From Xanthomonas sp. DAR 35659 (GTDB taxonomy: Bacteria > Pseudomonadota > Gammaproteobacteria > Xanthomonadales > Xanthomonadaceae), in the NCBI RefSeq assembly GCF_041242975.1, contig NZ_CP162488.1:4144001-4208000 (forward strand): a stretch of DNA of 64,000 bases. Reading direction: 5' to 3'. Both the position numbers and the translations under genes were made by a program. This document shows, piece by piece, positions 48,758 through 57,760 of this stretch. The notes beneath the pieces were generated by a model, which saw nothing but the letters and a program-made list of their open reading frames with translations, was not told the origin of the DNA and did no database searches. Positions within the stretch are counted from its first letter, which is position 1; each line of letters begins with the position of its first letter.

Positions 48758-50080
48758 ATGCCGCATCCTCCGCCCCTGCCCGCCCTGCCTCGCCTGCCGC
48801 CCGCGGCCCTGGCGGCCTATGCCGGGGCGCATTTCGGCAAGAGCCTGCTGTGGTATGCCGGCGAACTGCTGCTGATCTATTCGTTGACCGAACATGCCGG
48901 GCTCGGCGCGACCGCGGCCGGGCTGGTACTGGCACTGGGCCTGCTGCTCAACGCCGCGATCGGCCTCGGCGCCGGTTGGGGGCTGCGCCGGCGCCTGCGC
49001 GAGGTAGGCGGCGCCGGGCGCCTGCAATGGCACGGCCTGGCCGCGGCGGCGCTGGCGCTGTTGCTGGTGTTCGCCGCACCGTTGCTGCCGGCACCGCTGC
49101 GGCTAGGCTACGTGCTGGTGGCGAGCCTGTTGTTCCGGCTGGCCTATGCCACCTGCGATGTGGCGCAAAACACCTTGCTGAGCCTGGCGCAGTGGCCCTG
49201 GCGCGGCCACGACGGCGCCAGCGCGCTGCGCCTGGCCGGCAGCGGCGCCGCGACGCTGCTGGTCAGCGGCGTGGTCGGCGCGGTGCTCGCGCGCGGTGCC
49301 GACGGCGGCCGCCTGGCGCTGCAGGCCGGCGCCGCGCTGGCGGCGGTGGCGATGCTGTGCGCCTGGCGGCTACGGCAGGCACTGCGGCGACCCGCCCCGG
49401 GAGTTCCCGGCGACGGCATCGCGACCGACACCGGCCTCGCGCCCTCGTGGCGCGCGATTCCCTGGCAACCGCTGGCGCTGATCGCGGCGATCTCGCTGAC
49501 CCTGCCTGCCTTCACCAAGCTCGCCCCGTACGTGGCCGCCTATGGGCTGCTGTCGCCCGGCTGGGGCAGCGCGGTGCTGATCGCCTACGCGCTCGGCACG
49601 GTGCTGGTCCAACCCCTGGCCGCGCGTTGGGGCCGGCGGTGCACGCCGGCGCAGCGCCTGGGCTGGCTGGGCGTGGCCCTGCTGCTGAGCGCGCCGCTGT
49701 TCGCGCTGACGCTGCCCGCGCAGCCGCTGCTGAGCCTGGTCGCCGCCGCCTGCATCGGCGCGATCGGCGGCAGCGGCGGACAACTGGTGTGGGCCTGGCA
49801 TGCACGCCGCACCGCCACCCGCGCGCTCGCCCAGCGCGCGCTGTGCTTCGCCGCGCTGACCGCCGCCGCGCAGGTCGCGCTGGCCACGGGGGTGGTGCTG
49901 ATCGGCCTGCTGCTGGATGCGCTGGCGTATCGCGACGGGGATTGCACGCTGCTGTGCTGGGCGATGGCGGCGGGTCCGCTCCTGTGCGGAGCGCTGTGCC
50001 TGCTGCTGGCGCTGCTCACCGCACGCCGCCGCGCGCTCCCGATCGGCAGTGGCGTGGCAGCGAACGCCAGCAGCGGTTGA
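48758..50080 (+). CDS. MFS transporter (GPH cation symporter-like)
   Basis: 440 residues with about 12 membrane helices. HFGKSLLWYAGELLLIYSLTE in helix 1 and FRLAYATCDVAQNTLLSL near helix 4 recall the glycoside-pentoside-hexuronide:cation symporter branch (MelB-like), where D-x-x-x-N-T/L-L is typical. Substrate unknown. No clear Shine-Dalgarno. Convergent with the ROK regulator gene (87-base gap), next to which a TonB receptor is encoded, so it may import the same nutrient across the inner membrane. Confidence 0.75.
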   Translation: MPHPPPLPALPRLPPAALAAYAGAHFGKSLLWYAGELLLIYSLTEHAGLGATAAGLVLALGLLLNAAIGLGAGWGLRRRLREVGGAGRLQWHGLAAAALALLLVFAAPLLPAPLRLGYVLVASLLFRLAYATCDVAQNTLLSLAQWPWRGHDGASALRLAGSGAATLLVSGVVGAVLARGADGGRLALQAGAALAAVAMLCAWRLRQALRRPAPGVPGDGIATDTGLAPSWRAIPWQPLALIAAISLTLPAFTKLAPYVAAYGLLSPGWGSAVLIAYALGTVLVQPLAARWGRRCTPAQRLGWLGVALLLSAPLFALTLPAQPLLSLVAAACIGAIGGSGGQLVWAWHARRTATRALAQRALCFAALTAAAQVALATGVVLIGLLLDALAYRDGDCTLLCWAMAAGPLLCGALCLLLALLTARRRALPIGSGVAANASSG

Positions 50081-50167
50081 GGCGTCGGACCGCGGCCGCC
50101 GCGCTCGCCCGGCCCACGCCACTGCGAGGCAACGCGGCGCGGCGCACCGCGCCCGACCGTGCGTGCT

Positions 50168-51289
50168 TCAGGCGAAAAACGCCCGCTGCAACGGCATCAG
50201 CGCCGCGCCCAGGGTCACCGCGTCGCCGACGGTGCGGGCGATGCACAACTGCGGCAAGGGCGGCGCCAGGCCGTGCCGGTTGGGTGCGCGCGGGATGCGG
50301 ATGCGCTCGATCAGGCGCTCGGCGATCGCGGCAGGCAGGCGCCCGCCGATCACGATCGCCTGCGGATCCAGCGCGTAGGACAGGTACGCGCACAACTGCG
50401 AGAACGGCGCCTGCGCCATGTCCAGCCAGGCGTCCACGCCCGGGGTGTGCGCCTCGATCGCGCCGAGCATCTGCTCGACCCCGGCGTAGTCCTCGCCAGC
50501 GGCGCGCACCAACGCCAACAGCGCATCCAGATTCGGATACGCCATGCCGCCGACGGTCCAGATGCCGCCGAATTCGCCGGCATTGCCGCGATAGCCGCGG
50601 AACAACCGGCCATCGGCGATGATGCCGCCGCCGAAGCCGTTGGTCAGATGCAGGTAGACGAAGTCGCGGCAGTCGCGGCCGACCCCGTACAGACTCTCGG
50701 CCACCGCCGCCGCGGCGCCATCGTTCTCCACCGTGACCGCGCAGCCCAGGGCCTCTTCCAGGATCGGCACCAGGTCCAGTTGGGTCCAGTCCTCCAGCGC
50801 CGGCGGCCCGGCCATCTGCCGGCCCTGGCCGGTGAAGAACGCCGAGATCGCCATGCCGACGCCGACCACCCGCACCGGGTCCACCCCGCTCTCGGCCAGC
50901 AGCTCGGCGCGAAACCGCTGCAACTGCGCCAGCACCGGCGCGCGGCGCATGTCGGCCAGGCCGATCCGGCGCTGGCCGCGCACGTTGCCGGCGAAGTCCA
51001 CCAGCGCCAGCGCCACCACGTCGCCCGCCAGGCCGATGCCGAAGGCGTAGGCGTAGTCCGGCGCCAGCCGCACGTCGACGCTGGGATTGCCGCGGCCCCC
51101 GGCGGCGCGGGCGATGAGCTGGACCATGCGCTCCTGCACGAACCCCTGCAGCAGCCGCGCCACGGTGGGCTGCGACAGGGCCAGATCGCGGCTAAGCGCT
51201 GCCTGGGTCTGTACTCCGGTCTTGAACACACGGTCGAGCAATTGGCGGCCGCCGGCGCTGACGCGCGGCGGGAAAGCGGAATGCGGCAT
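50168..51289 (-). CDS. ROK-family transcriptional regulator
   Basis: 373 residues from ATG 51289. N-terminal winged helix (about 10-70: ALSRDLALSQPTVARLLQGFVQE) followed by an ROK domain (VTVENDGAAAAVAESLYG, LTNGFGGGIIADGRLFRG, GNAGEFGG). The CxCGxxGC zinc motif of ROK sugar kinases is absent; the equivalent place reads GGIWTVGG. It is therefore a NagC/Mlc-like repressor, probably without kinase activity. Divergent from the TonB receptor gene with a 114-base AT-rich gap, so it probably controls that gene. Confidence 0.88.
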   Translation of the reverse strand: MPHSAFPPRVSAGGRQLLDRVFKTGVQTQAALSRDLALSQPTVARLLQGFVQERMVQLIARAAGGRGNPSVDVRLAPDYAYAFGIGLAGDVVALALVDFAGNVRGQRRIGLADMRRAPVLAQLQRFRAELLAESGVDPVRVVGVGMAISAFFTGQGRQMAGPPALEDWTQLDLVPILEEALGCAVTVENDGAAAAVAESLYGVGRDCRDFVYLHLTNGFGGGIIADGRLFRGYRGNAGEFGGIWTVGGMAYPNLDALLALVRAAGEDYAGVEQMLGAIEAHTPGVDAWLDMAQAPFSQLCAYLSYALDPQAIVIGGRLPAAIAERLIERIRIPRAPNRHGLAPPLPQLCIARTVGDAVTLGAALMPLQRAFFA

Positions 51290-51403
51290 GGGCGGGCGGA
51301 AAAGCGCGAGGGAGGCACGAACCGCCACAACCTAGCATGTGGACATATAAGTTTCATACATGGTAAATAGTATTAACCCCACATTCTTTTACTGGGGGGT
51401 TTC
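51290..51403. promoter_or_regulatory. Divergent promoter region ROK/TonB receptor
   Basis: 114 bases, markedly AT-rich from 51340 to 51380 (ACATATAAGTTTCATACATG, TAAATAGTATTAA) compared with GC-rich neighbours. TATTAA at 51371-51376 could be a -10 for the receptor gene. This is the most likely operator region for the ROK regulator, but no clean palindrome was identified. Confidence 0.4.
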
Positions 51404-53896
51404 ATGCATACCGCTTTTCCGCACCCGAGCCTGCTGGCGCTCGCGCTGGCGTCCATCCTCTGCACCGCCACCGCCGTCCACGCCGAGGACGCGCCGCCGG
51501 CCGACGCCACCACCACGCTGGACCAGATCGTGGTCACCGGCACGCCGCAGGGGCAGTCGCAGAAGGACGCGCCGTTCGCGATCAGCGTGGTGTCCAAGGA
51601 ACGCCTGGAGCGCAGCACCCCGAGCAGCAGCGTGGACATGCTGCGGGCGGTCCCCGGCTTCTCCGCCGAACCCTCCGGCGGCCAGGGCGGCGGCCAGAAC
51701 CTGTACGTGCGCGGCCTGCCGGCCGGCGGCTGGTACTACGTGCAATACCAGGAGGACGGCCTGACCCTGTTCGACGAGCCGCAAGAAAGCTTCTTCAACG
51801 TCGACAGCCTGTTCGCGCTGGACATGATGACCGAGCGCCTGGAAGTGGTGCGCGGCGGCACCTCGCCGCTGTTCGCCACCAACGCGCCGGGCGGCACGGT
51901 CAACGCCATCACCCGCCACGGCACCGCCACGCCCGAGGGCGCGGTGCGGATGACCGTCGGCAGCGACGGCCTGCGCCGCGAGGACGCCTACAGTGCCGGC
52001 CCGCTCAGCGAGAACGTGCTGTACAGCATTGGTGGCTACCACCGCAGCGACGACGGCCTGCGCCGCACCGGCTACACCGCCGACCAGGGCGGCCAGCTGC
52101 GCGGCAACCTGACCTTCCTGATGGGCGACGCGATCCTCGACGTCGACGCCAAGTACCTCGACGACCGCACCGCCTTCTACAACCCGATCCCGCTCGCCGA
52201 CCCGCGCAACCCGTCGCAATCGCTGTCGGCGCTGCTCGATCCGCTGGACGGCACGCTGCTGTCCAACGACCTGCGCCACACCACCGCGCTCACCTTCGAC
52301 GGCAACGGCCCGCTGGCGCGCAACCTGGACCTGGCCGACGGCATCCACAACAAGGTCAAGCAACTCGGCACGCACCTGGAATGGGATCTGGGCGACGGCC
52401 TGAGCCTCAACAACCGCATGCGCTTCGTCGATGCCGAAGTGGACTACACCGCGCTGTTCTCCGGCGCGGCGCCCTACGACGCCAACGCCTACCTCGGCAC
52501 CCAACTCGGCCGTGCGCGCAGCGGCTTCGGTGCGCGGGTGGCGCGGGTCGGCTACGTCACCACCCGCAACGGCGCCGCCTACGATCCGGCCGCGGCCGAC
52601 GGCCTGGTGCTGGAGAGCGGCCTGTGGAATGCGCGCACCCACCTGCGCACGCTGTCCGACGACCTGCGCCTGAGCAAGGCGTTCGACGACACGGCGCTGG
52701 GCAAGCACACGCTCACCGCCGGCCTCAATGTGCAGCACGTCGAATTCCGCCAGGACCGGCTGCAGAACACCGTGCTGACCACGCTGCAGAACAACGCGCA
52801 GCGCCTGGACGTGCTGGCCTACGACGCCGCCGGCAACGTGGTCGGTTCGGTCACCCAGAACGGTTTCGTGCGCTACGGCAACGGCGTCACCAGCGGCTTC
52901 GCCAACGCCACCTACCTGTCGCCGTACCTGTGGGATTCGGTGCGCTTCGGCCGCCTCGGCCTGGATGCCGGCGTGCGCTACACCCGCTACAACGCCAACG
53001 GTGGCGTGTACGCCAACACCACGCGCAATCTCGGCGATCCGACCACGCTGGCCGACGACAACGTCGGCGGCCTCAGCGGCGCGTTCAGTCCGCGCACCGA
53101 TCACCGCCAAGCCACGCAGTGGACGCTGGGCGCGGAGTTCGCCCTGACGCCGCAGCTGCAGACCTTCGCCCGCTACACCCAGTCGCAGCGGCTGCCGCGG
53201 CTGCAGAACGTCTACCAGACCCAGAACGCGGACGTCACCGACATCGACCAGGCCGAGGTCGGCCTGCGCGGCAGCTTCGGCGACACCTTCTCCTTCTCCA
53301 CGGTCGGCTTCTGGAGCCGCTTCAACGCGCTGTCGATCAGCGCGATCGTGCTCGACAACAGCGGCGCGGTGCAGAGCCTGGCGCTGGTCGGCAAGACCCG
53401 CACGTTGGGCCTGGAATCGGAGTTCACCTGGCGGCCGTCGCCGCTGTTCGGCATCACCGGTTCGGCCACGCTACAGGATCCGCAGACGCGCGGCCTGAGC
53501 AACGCGACCACCGGCCTCAGCTACGGCGACCTGGACGGCAAGCAGATCTCGCGCATTCCCAAGTTCATGGCCTCGCTCAGCCCGACCCTGTACTTCGACA
53601 TCGACGGCCGACCGCTGGAACTGTCGGCCACCGCCTACCGCATGGGCCAGCGCTACGTCGACTACACCAACGCCACCGCCCTGCCCGCCTACACCACCTA
53701 CGACCTGGGCCTGTTCGCGCGGCTGAGCGAACACCTGGAACTGCAACTGCACGCGGCCAACGTCAGCAACGCGCGCGGCCTGACCGAAGGCAACGCGCGC
53801 GTGGATACGTTGTCGGGCCAGGGCACCGCCGACGCGATCTACGCGCGGCCGATCTTCGGCCGCAACTACAACGCCTCGTTGACCTGGCGGTGGTGA
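51404..53896 (+). CDS. TonB-dependent outer-membrane receptor
   Basis: 830 residues: signal peptide (1-27, AVHAED), a TonB-box-like LDQIVVTG, plug domain (about 50-165, VDMLRAVPGF and GGTSPLFATNAPGGTVNAI) and a 22-stranded barrel ending NYNASLTWRW with C-terminal aromatic residue. It imports a substrate across the outer membrane using TonB energy. Substrate is not predictable, but the neighbouring ROK regulator, phosphodiesterase and MFS carrier suggest a carbon or phosphorus source rather than iron. The phosphodiesterase gene starts two bases after its stop. Confidence 0.93.
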   Translation: MHTAFPHPSLLALALASILCTATAVHAEDAPPADATTTLDQIVVTGTPQGQSQKDAPFAISVVSKERLERSTPSSSVDMLRAVPGFSAEPSGGQGGGQNLYVRGLPAGGWYYVQYQEDGLTLFDEPQESFFNVDSLFALDMMTERLEVVRGGTSPLFATNAPGGTVNAITRHGTATPEGAVRMTVGSDGLRREDAYSAGPLSENVLYSIGGYHRSDDGLRRTGYTADQGGQLRGNLTFLMGDAILDVDAKYLDDRTAFYNPIPLADPRNPSQSLSALLDPLDGTLLSNDLRHTTALTFDGNGPLARNLDLADGIHNKVKQLGTHLEWDLGDGLSLNNRMRFVDAEVDYTALFSGAAPYDANAYLGTQLGRARSGFGARVARVGYVTTRNGAAYDPAAADGLVLESGLWNARTHLRTLSDDLRLSKAFDDTALGKHTLTAGLNVQHVEFRQDRLQNTVLTTLQNNAQRLDVLAYDAAGNVVGSVTQNGFVRYGNGVTSGFANATYLSPYLWDSVRFGRLGLDAGVRYTRYNANGGVYANTTRNLGDPTTLADDNVGGLSGAFSPRTDHRQATQWTLGAEFALTPQLQTFARYTQSQRLPRLQNVYQTQNADVTDIDQAEVGLRGSFGDTFSFSTVGFWSRFNALSISAIVLDNSGAVQSLALVGKTRTLGLESEFTWRPSPLFGITGSATLQDPQTRGLSNATTGLSYGDLDGKQISRIPKFMASLSPTLYFDIDGRPLELSATAYRMGQRYVDYTNATALPAYTTYDLGLFARLSEHLELQLHAANVSNARGLTEGNARVDTLSGQGTADAIYARPIFGRNYNASLTWRW

Positions 53897-53898
53897 GC

Positions 53899-54816
53899 AT
53901 GCGCTGCCAAGGACTGTTGATGAGCGTGGCGCTGTCGCTGCCGATCCTGGCGCTGGCGGCGACGCCCAGCCTGCCCGATCGCCTGCGCGATCCACACGGC
54001 GACGCGCTGGTGGTATCGCACCGCGCCTGCTGGACGTTCGCCTCGGAGAACACACTGGACGGCATCGCCGCGTGCATCGCGCGCGGCGTGGACATGGTCG
54101 AGATCGACGTGCGCACCACCCACGACGGCGTGCTGGTGCTGATGCACGACGCCACCGTGGACCGCACCACCGACGGACACGGCGCGGTGGCCGAGCTGGA
54201 AGCGGCGCAGATCGCCGCGCTGCGCGTGCGCAGCCGGGGCGGCGGACCCGACAGCACGCTCACCGCGCGGCATCCGCCGACGCTGGCGCAGGCGCTGGCC
54301 CTGGCGCGCGGCAAGGTACTGGTGAACCTGGACATCAAGGCCGCATCGCTGGACCAGGTGATCGCTGCGGTGGAGGCCGCCGGCGCGCAACGCGACGTGC
54401 TGCTCAACGTGCCGCTGGACGTGCCCGCGGCGGTGCTGCAGCGCGCGCGCAAGGCCGGCATCGCGGTGCAGGCGCTGTACCTGCAGCGTGACTCGCCGCT
54501 ATCGCCGCAGCAGGCCCTGCGCCGCGCCGCGGCGCTGCGGCCGGCGGTGGTGCAGCTGATGTTCGACGACCCGGCGGTGCTGGACATCGCGCAACGCGAC
54601 CTGGCGCCGCACGCGCGCCTGTTCGTCAACACCATGACCAACGACATCGCCAGCGGAAAACCGATGCGCCTGTCGGCGGACTACACCGACCAGCGCGCCT
54701 TGCGCGATCCCGCCGCGGTGTGGGGCGGACTGCGCAAGCGCGGCGTGAGCATGATCCAGACCGACGAACCGGTGGCATTGCAACGCTACCTGCACGGCAC
54801 GGACACGTCCCGGTAG
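53899..54816 (+). CDS. Exported glycerophosphodiester phosphodiesterase
   Basis: 305 residues from ATG 53899 (a second ATG seven codons later is possible). Signal peptide (about 1-21, ILALAAT). GDPD TIM barrel: HRACWTFASENT with catalytic H41 and metal-site E50, EID (E68, D70) and MHD (H83). It would hydrolyse glycerophosphodiesters to glycerol-3-phosphate and an alcohol in the periplasm or outside. Directly behind the TonB receptor gene, so probably cotranscribed. The usual HRG motif is HRA here, as in some secreted relatives. Confidence 0.88.
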   Translation: MRCQGLLMSVALSLPILALAATPSLPDRLRDPHGDALVVSHRACWTFASENTLDGIAACIARGVDMVEIDVRTTHDGVLVLMHDATVDRTTDGHGAVAELEAAQIAALRVRSRGGGPDSTLTARHPPTLAQALALARGKVLVNLDIKAASLDQVIAAVEAAGAQRDVLLNVPLDVPAAVLQRARKAGIAVQALYLQRDSPLSPQQALRRAAALRPAVVQLMFDDPAVLDIAQRDLAPHARLFVNTMTNDIASGKPMRLSADYTDQRALRDPAAVWGGLRKRGVSMIQTDEPVALQRYLHGTDTSR

Positions 54817-55536
54817 CCGGCATCGGTCCCACTCGTGGCGACGCGGTGCGATGATCGCGCGCCGCGTGACCAGGGGTCAGGTTTCAGTCGGGCGGCGTGC
54901 AACACCAGGACGGTATCCATCGCCTCGAGCATGGCGCTGCAGACGACCGCGCCCTGTGCATGGCAATGGCGGTGCGCTGCGCCCGCTTCACTTCATTCCA
55001 TGCCTCCCGAACGGAAGAGAGCAGATGAAACTGCGCAAAGAAACCGCCCGGTTTCCGCCCGGCGCTGGACTGCGCGTCCGCACGCAGTTGCTGGATCCTG
55101 CCGCGGGCGTGGGCAGTCCGCCACGGGAAAAGCGTCGATGGAGTTACTAGGCCAGCACGATCACCGCGTGCCAGCAGGCCGCGACCGGCGACGACAACGC
55201 ACGCGCCTGCGCGAACTGCCGTCCAATCTCGGTTAAGCACCACCGGCCGGCGCCGCGCGCGATCGCAGCATGCGCCTGCTCGCCACTTTGCTAAGCAGTT
55301 CGTACTACGCGCAAGACCACGCCACCTGGTTCGGCGATCTGCGCGCGCTCGCCGAGCAGCACAGCGCTGGCCGGATCGTGATCAACGCCTGACGCAACTG
55401 GCCGGACACGCCGACCTGGTGGTGAAGGTCTACGCCATGCTGATGCAACGCGGACAGTTTTCCTGAGCTGCACGCCGTTGCGGCAACAGCACACATCCAA
55501 TCGCTCGCTTGCCACGCAACGAAACACACCGCTGTC
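54817..55536. other. Gene-poor, probably decayed region
   Basis: About 720 bases without a convincing gene. Around 55271-55466 two adjoining frames look protein-like: one starts at 55271, reads ...WFGDLRALAEQHSAGRIVINA and stops, and the next frame continues LTQLAGHADLVVKVYAMLMQRG before stopping. This looks like a frameshifted C-terminal remnant of a gene I cannot identify. The rest has short frames with no recognisable features. Confidence 0.4.
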
Positions 55537-55605
55537 CCTGTAGGAGCGGCTTCAGCCGCGACAGGCACTCGGAGTAAAACGTCGCGGCTAAAGCCGCTCC
55601 TACAG
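55537..55605 (+). repeat. REP doublet
   Basis: CCTGTAGGAGCGGCTTCAGC...GAC (55537-55562) faces the inverted copy GTCGCGGCTAAAGCCGCTCC...CAG (55581-55605), 18 bases apart. Same family as the repeats at 37.7, 37.85 and 57.1 kb. It is an intact potential IS110 target. The following 55606-55883 holds only the upstream region of the SleB-type gene. Confidence 0.88.
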
Positions 55606-55883
55606 TGAGGCCATCCATTGTTACTGGAAGGCTCCCCAACAAATCGCCGCGACAGAGAACGTGAACTCTGTCAACACTCTGGATTCAGTTGCGATTCGGG
55701 AAGCGGCCCCTATCGTTCGCGCCTCTTCCTGGTCTGCCCATCTTGGCGGATCCGCCGGCCTCCAGATTGCGCCGGCACCCGGGCGGCCCGTGACAGGCCG
55801 CCTCCCCATGACGCCAAGCCACATCGTCTTGCCGCGCCACCCGGCGCGGCGCCGATGAGGGCCCATACGGAGCAAGGAGTTCT

Positions 55884-56345
55884 ATGAAGCTGGCCTGGAT
55901 TCTCTGGCTGTCGCAGTTGTTGCCGCAACCCGCCGCCGATTCGTTGTGTTTGAGCACCACCGTGTACCTGGAGGCGCGCGACCAGACCTTGCGCGGCCAG
56001 CAAGCCGTCGCCGAAGTGGCGCTGCGGCGCCTGGACAGCGGACTGTGGGGCAACTCGATGTGCCAGGTGGTGACCGCGCGCAAGCAGTTCGCACCCGGAC
56101 TGGTGAAGCCCGGCACCGAACTGAAGAACGACGACGCGTGGGCCGATGCGGTCAACGTCGCCTTCGCCGCCGAGCGCAACTGGGCACTGCCGGAAGGCCA
56201 GCGCAAGGAAATCGTGCCCGGCGCCAGCCATTTCGCCGCGCATGCGATCGCCAACCCGAGCTGGCGCAACGCGTATCAGGTGGCGACGATCGGCGATCAC
56301 ACGTTCTACCGCGTGCAGAAGCTGCGCCCGCGCAACGCATCCTGA
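55884..56345 (+). CDS. SleB-type cell wall hydrolase
   Basis: 153 residues: short signal-like N-terminus (about 1-20), then the Hydrolase_2/SleB domain. STTVYLEARDQTLRGQQAVAEV carries the probable catalytic Glu (E30). CQVVTARKQFAPG and GASHFAAH...WRNAYQVATIGDHTFYR complete the fold. It probably cleaves peptidoglycan glycan strands as a lytic transglycosylase-like enzyme. AGGAG lies six bases before the ATG. Confidence 0.85.
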   Translation: MKLAWILWLSQLLPQPAADSLCLSTTVYLEARDQTLRGQQAVAEVALRRLDSGLWGNSMCQVVTARKQFAPGLVKPGTELKNDDAWADAVNVAFAAERNWALPEGQRKEIVPGASHFAAHAIANPSWRNAYQVATIGDHTFYRVQKLRPRNAS

Positions 56346-56424
56346 TCCGCGCCGCCGCGGCGCTCGCCAACCGCATGCAGGGCCGGGTACGCTTCCCGGC
56401 CCTTTGTCTGTGCGGAGCCGCGCA

Positions 56425-57033
56425 ATGAAACTGTTCACCAAACCCGGCGCCTGTTCGCTCGCCGACCACATCGCGCTGCGCTGGACGCAGTTGCCGTTCG
56501 ACCTGCAGGTGCTCGATGCCGCCGCGATGAAGGCGCCGGCCTACCTCGCCCTCAATCCCGCTGGCGCGGTACCGGTGCTGCAGGTGGACGACTGGGTGCT
56601 GACCCAGAACTCGGCGATCCTCAACTACATCGCCGACATCGCGCCGGCCGCGCAACTCGCCGGCGACGGCAGCGCGCGTGGCCGCGCGGAAGTGCAGCGG
56701 TGGCTCGCGTTCCTCAACGCGGATCTGCACACCGCATTCCATCCCCTGTTCGGCAGCACGCGCTACCTGGAAGACGCCGCGGCGATCGCGCGCACCCAGG
56801 AGCATGCGCGCGAACGCCTGCGCACGCTGTTTGCGCGCGTGGACGCGCACCTGGCGACGCAGGACTGGCTCGCCGGCGCGCAGCGCTCGATCGCCGATGC
56901 CTACCTGTTCGTCACGCTGCGCTGGGCGCGCGCGCTGAAGATCGAACACGGCGCGCACCTGCAGCGCTTCTTCGAGCGCATGGCGGCCGACCCGCAGGTG
57001 CAGGCGGCATTGCAGGCCGAAGGACTGCAGTGA
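56425..57033 (+). CDS. gst: Beta-class glutathione S-transferase
   Basis: 202 residues; starts MKLFTKPGACSLADHIALRW, close to E. coli GstA, with the beta-class Cys10 that contacts glutathione. The thioredoxin-like domain ends with the cis-Pro VPVLQVDD and the glutathione-gamma-Glu site LTQNSAILNYIAD (about 59-71). The helical C-terminal domain contains the N-capping SIADAYLFVTLRW. Cytosolic detoxification enzyme. GGAG eight bases before the ATG. Last gene on this strand before a REP doublet. Confidence 0.93.
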   Translation: MKLFTKPGACSLADHIALRWTQLPFDLQVLDAAAMKAPAYLALNPAGAVPVLQVDDWVLTQNSAILNYIADIAPAAQLAGDGSARGRAEVQRWLAFLNADLHTAFHPLFGSTRYLEDAAAIARTQEHARERLRTLFARVDAHLATQDWLAGAQRSIADAYLFVTLRWARALKIEHGAHLQRFFERMAADPQVQAALQAEGLQ

Positions 57034-57080
57034 GTCCACGAAGCTAGCGCGTCCGCTCCGCTTCCCGCATGCAACGCCCC

Positions 57081-57147
57081 GGTAGGAGCTGCTTCAGCCG
57101 CGACAGAGTCCCTGACGCCCCCTGTCGCGGCTGAAGCCGCTCCTACA
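57081..57147 (+). repeat. REP doublet overlapping a stop codon
   Basis: GGTAGGAGCTGCTTCAGCC...GAC (57081-57104) and inverted GTCGCGGCTGAAGCCGCTCC...ACA (57124-57147), 19 bases apart. The stop codon of the minus-strand hypothetical gene (TAG at 57143-57145) lies inside the right member. Confidence 0.88.
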
Positions 57148-57691
57148 ACGGATCGGCGCCTAGCGTGTCCTGCAGCCAGCGCGCGGTCAGCGCCGGGCTC
57201 TTGGCCTTGCCCAGCGCCGCGGTCAGTTCCGGCAACAGGGTCTCGAGCGCGGCGGCATCGCCGCAGCGTTCGATCTTCAATTGCATGAAGTAGCCCTTCA
57301 AGCCCAGATGTTTGCGCACCGCCTCGCTCATCGCCTCGTACAACTGCGAATAGCGCTGCGCCGCTTCGCGCGACACCGGCGCATCGCTTCGCTCGGCTGG
57401 CGCCAGAGTCGTATCCGCCTGCGTCGGCGGCGCACTCGGTGCCGAAGCGGATGAGGCAGACACGCTCGTCACCGCATCGCCCCCGCGCGTGATCAATCCC
57501 ATCTGCTGCAGTTGCGCCAAGGCATCGTCCGGCGCATGCAGGCCGGCGACGATCTGCTGCAACGCGGCGTCGTCCTTCTGTCCATCCACCACCAGCAGGA
57601 TCGAGCGCAGTTGCGCCGGCAGGCGCCGCGCGCGGTCCGCGATCTCCTGCCGCCCCGCCTCGGTCTTGGCATACCGCCCGCGCTCGCTCAT
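57143..57691 (-). CDS. Hypothetical protein
   Basis: 182 residues from ATG 57691, preceded by GGGGAG at five bases. The N-terminal 70 residues (RGRYAKTEAGRQEIADRARRLPAQLRSILLVVDG and DDALAQLQQMGLI) look helical and could be a winged-helix-like module. A Ser/Ala/Pro-rich linker of about 40 residues follows, then a helical C-terminal part (AMSEAVRKHLGLKGYFMQLKIE). I do not recognise the family. It may be cotranscribed behind prpE (about 63-base gap downstream of prpE's end is in the opposite order: this gene follows prpE on the minus strand). Its last codon lies in a REP. Confidence 0.65.
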   Translation of the reverse strand: MSERGRYAKTEAGRQEIADRARRLPAQLRSILLVVDGQKDDAALQQIVAGLHAPDDALAQLQQMGLITRGGDAVTSVSASSASAPSAPPTQADTTLAPAERSDAPVSREAAQRYSQLYEAMSEAVRKHLGLKGYFMQLKIERCGDAAALETLLPELTAALGKAKSPALTARWLQDTLGADPL

Positions 57692-57760
57692 CCCCACTCC
57701 CCCTGGTTACGCATCGACCCCGATCACCGTGCGCGCCGCGTGCACGCGCGGCACTGCGTC

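Noticed and set aside
55661..55858. 65-codon frame before the SleB-type gene
   Set aside because: No ribosome site, no recognisable features, opposite frames equally open.
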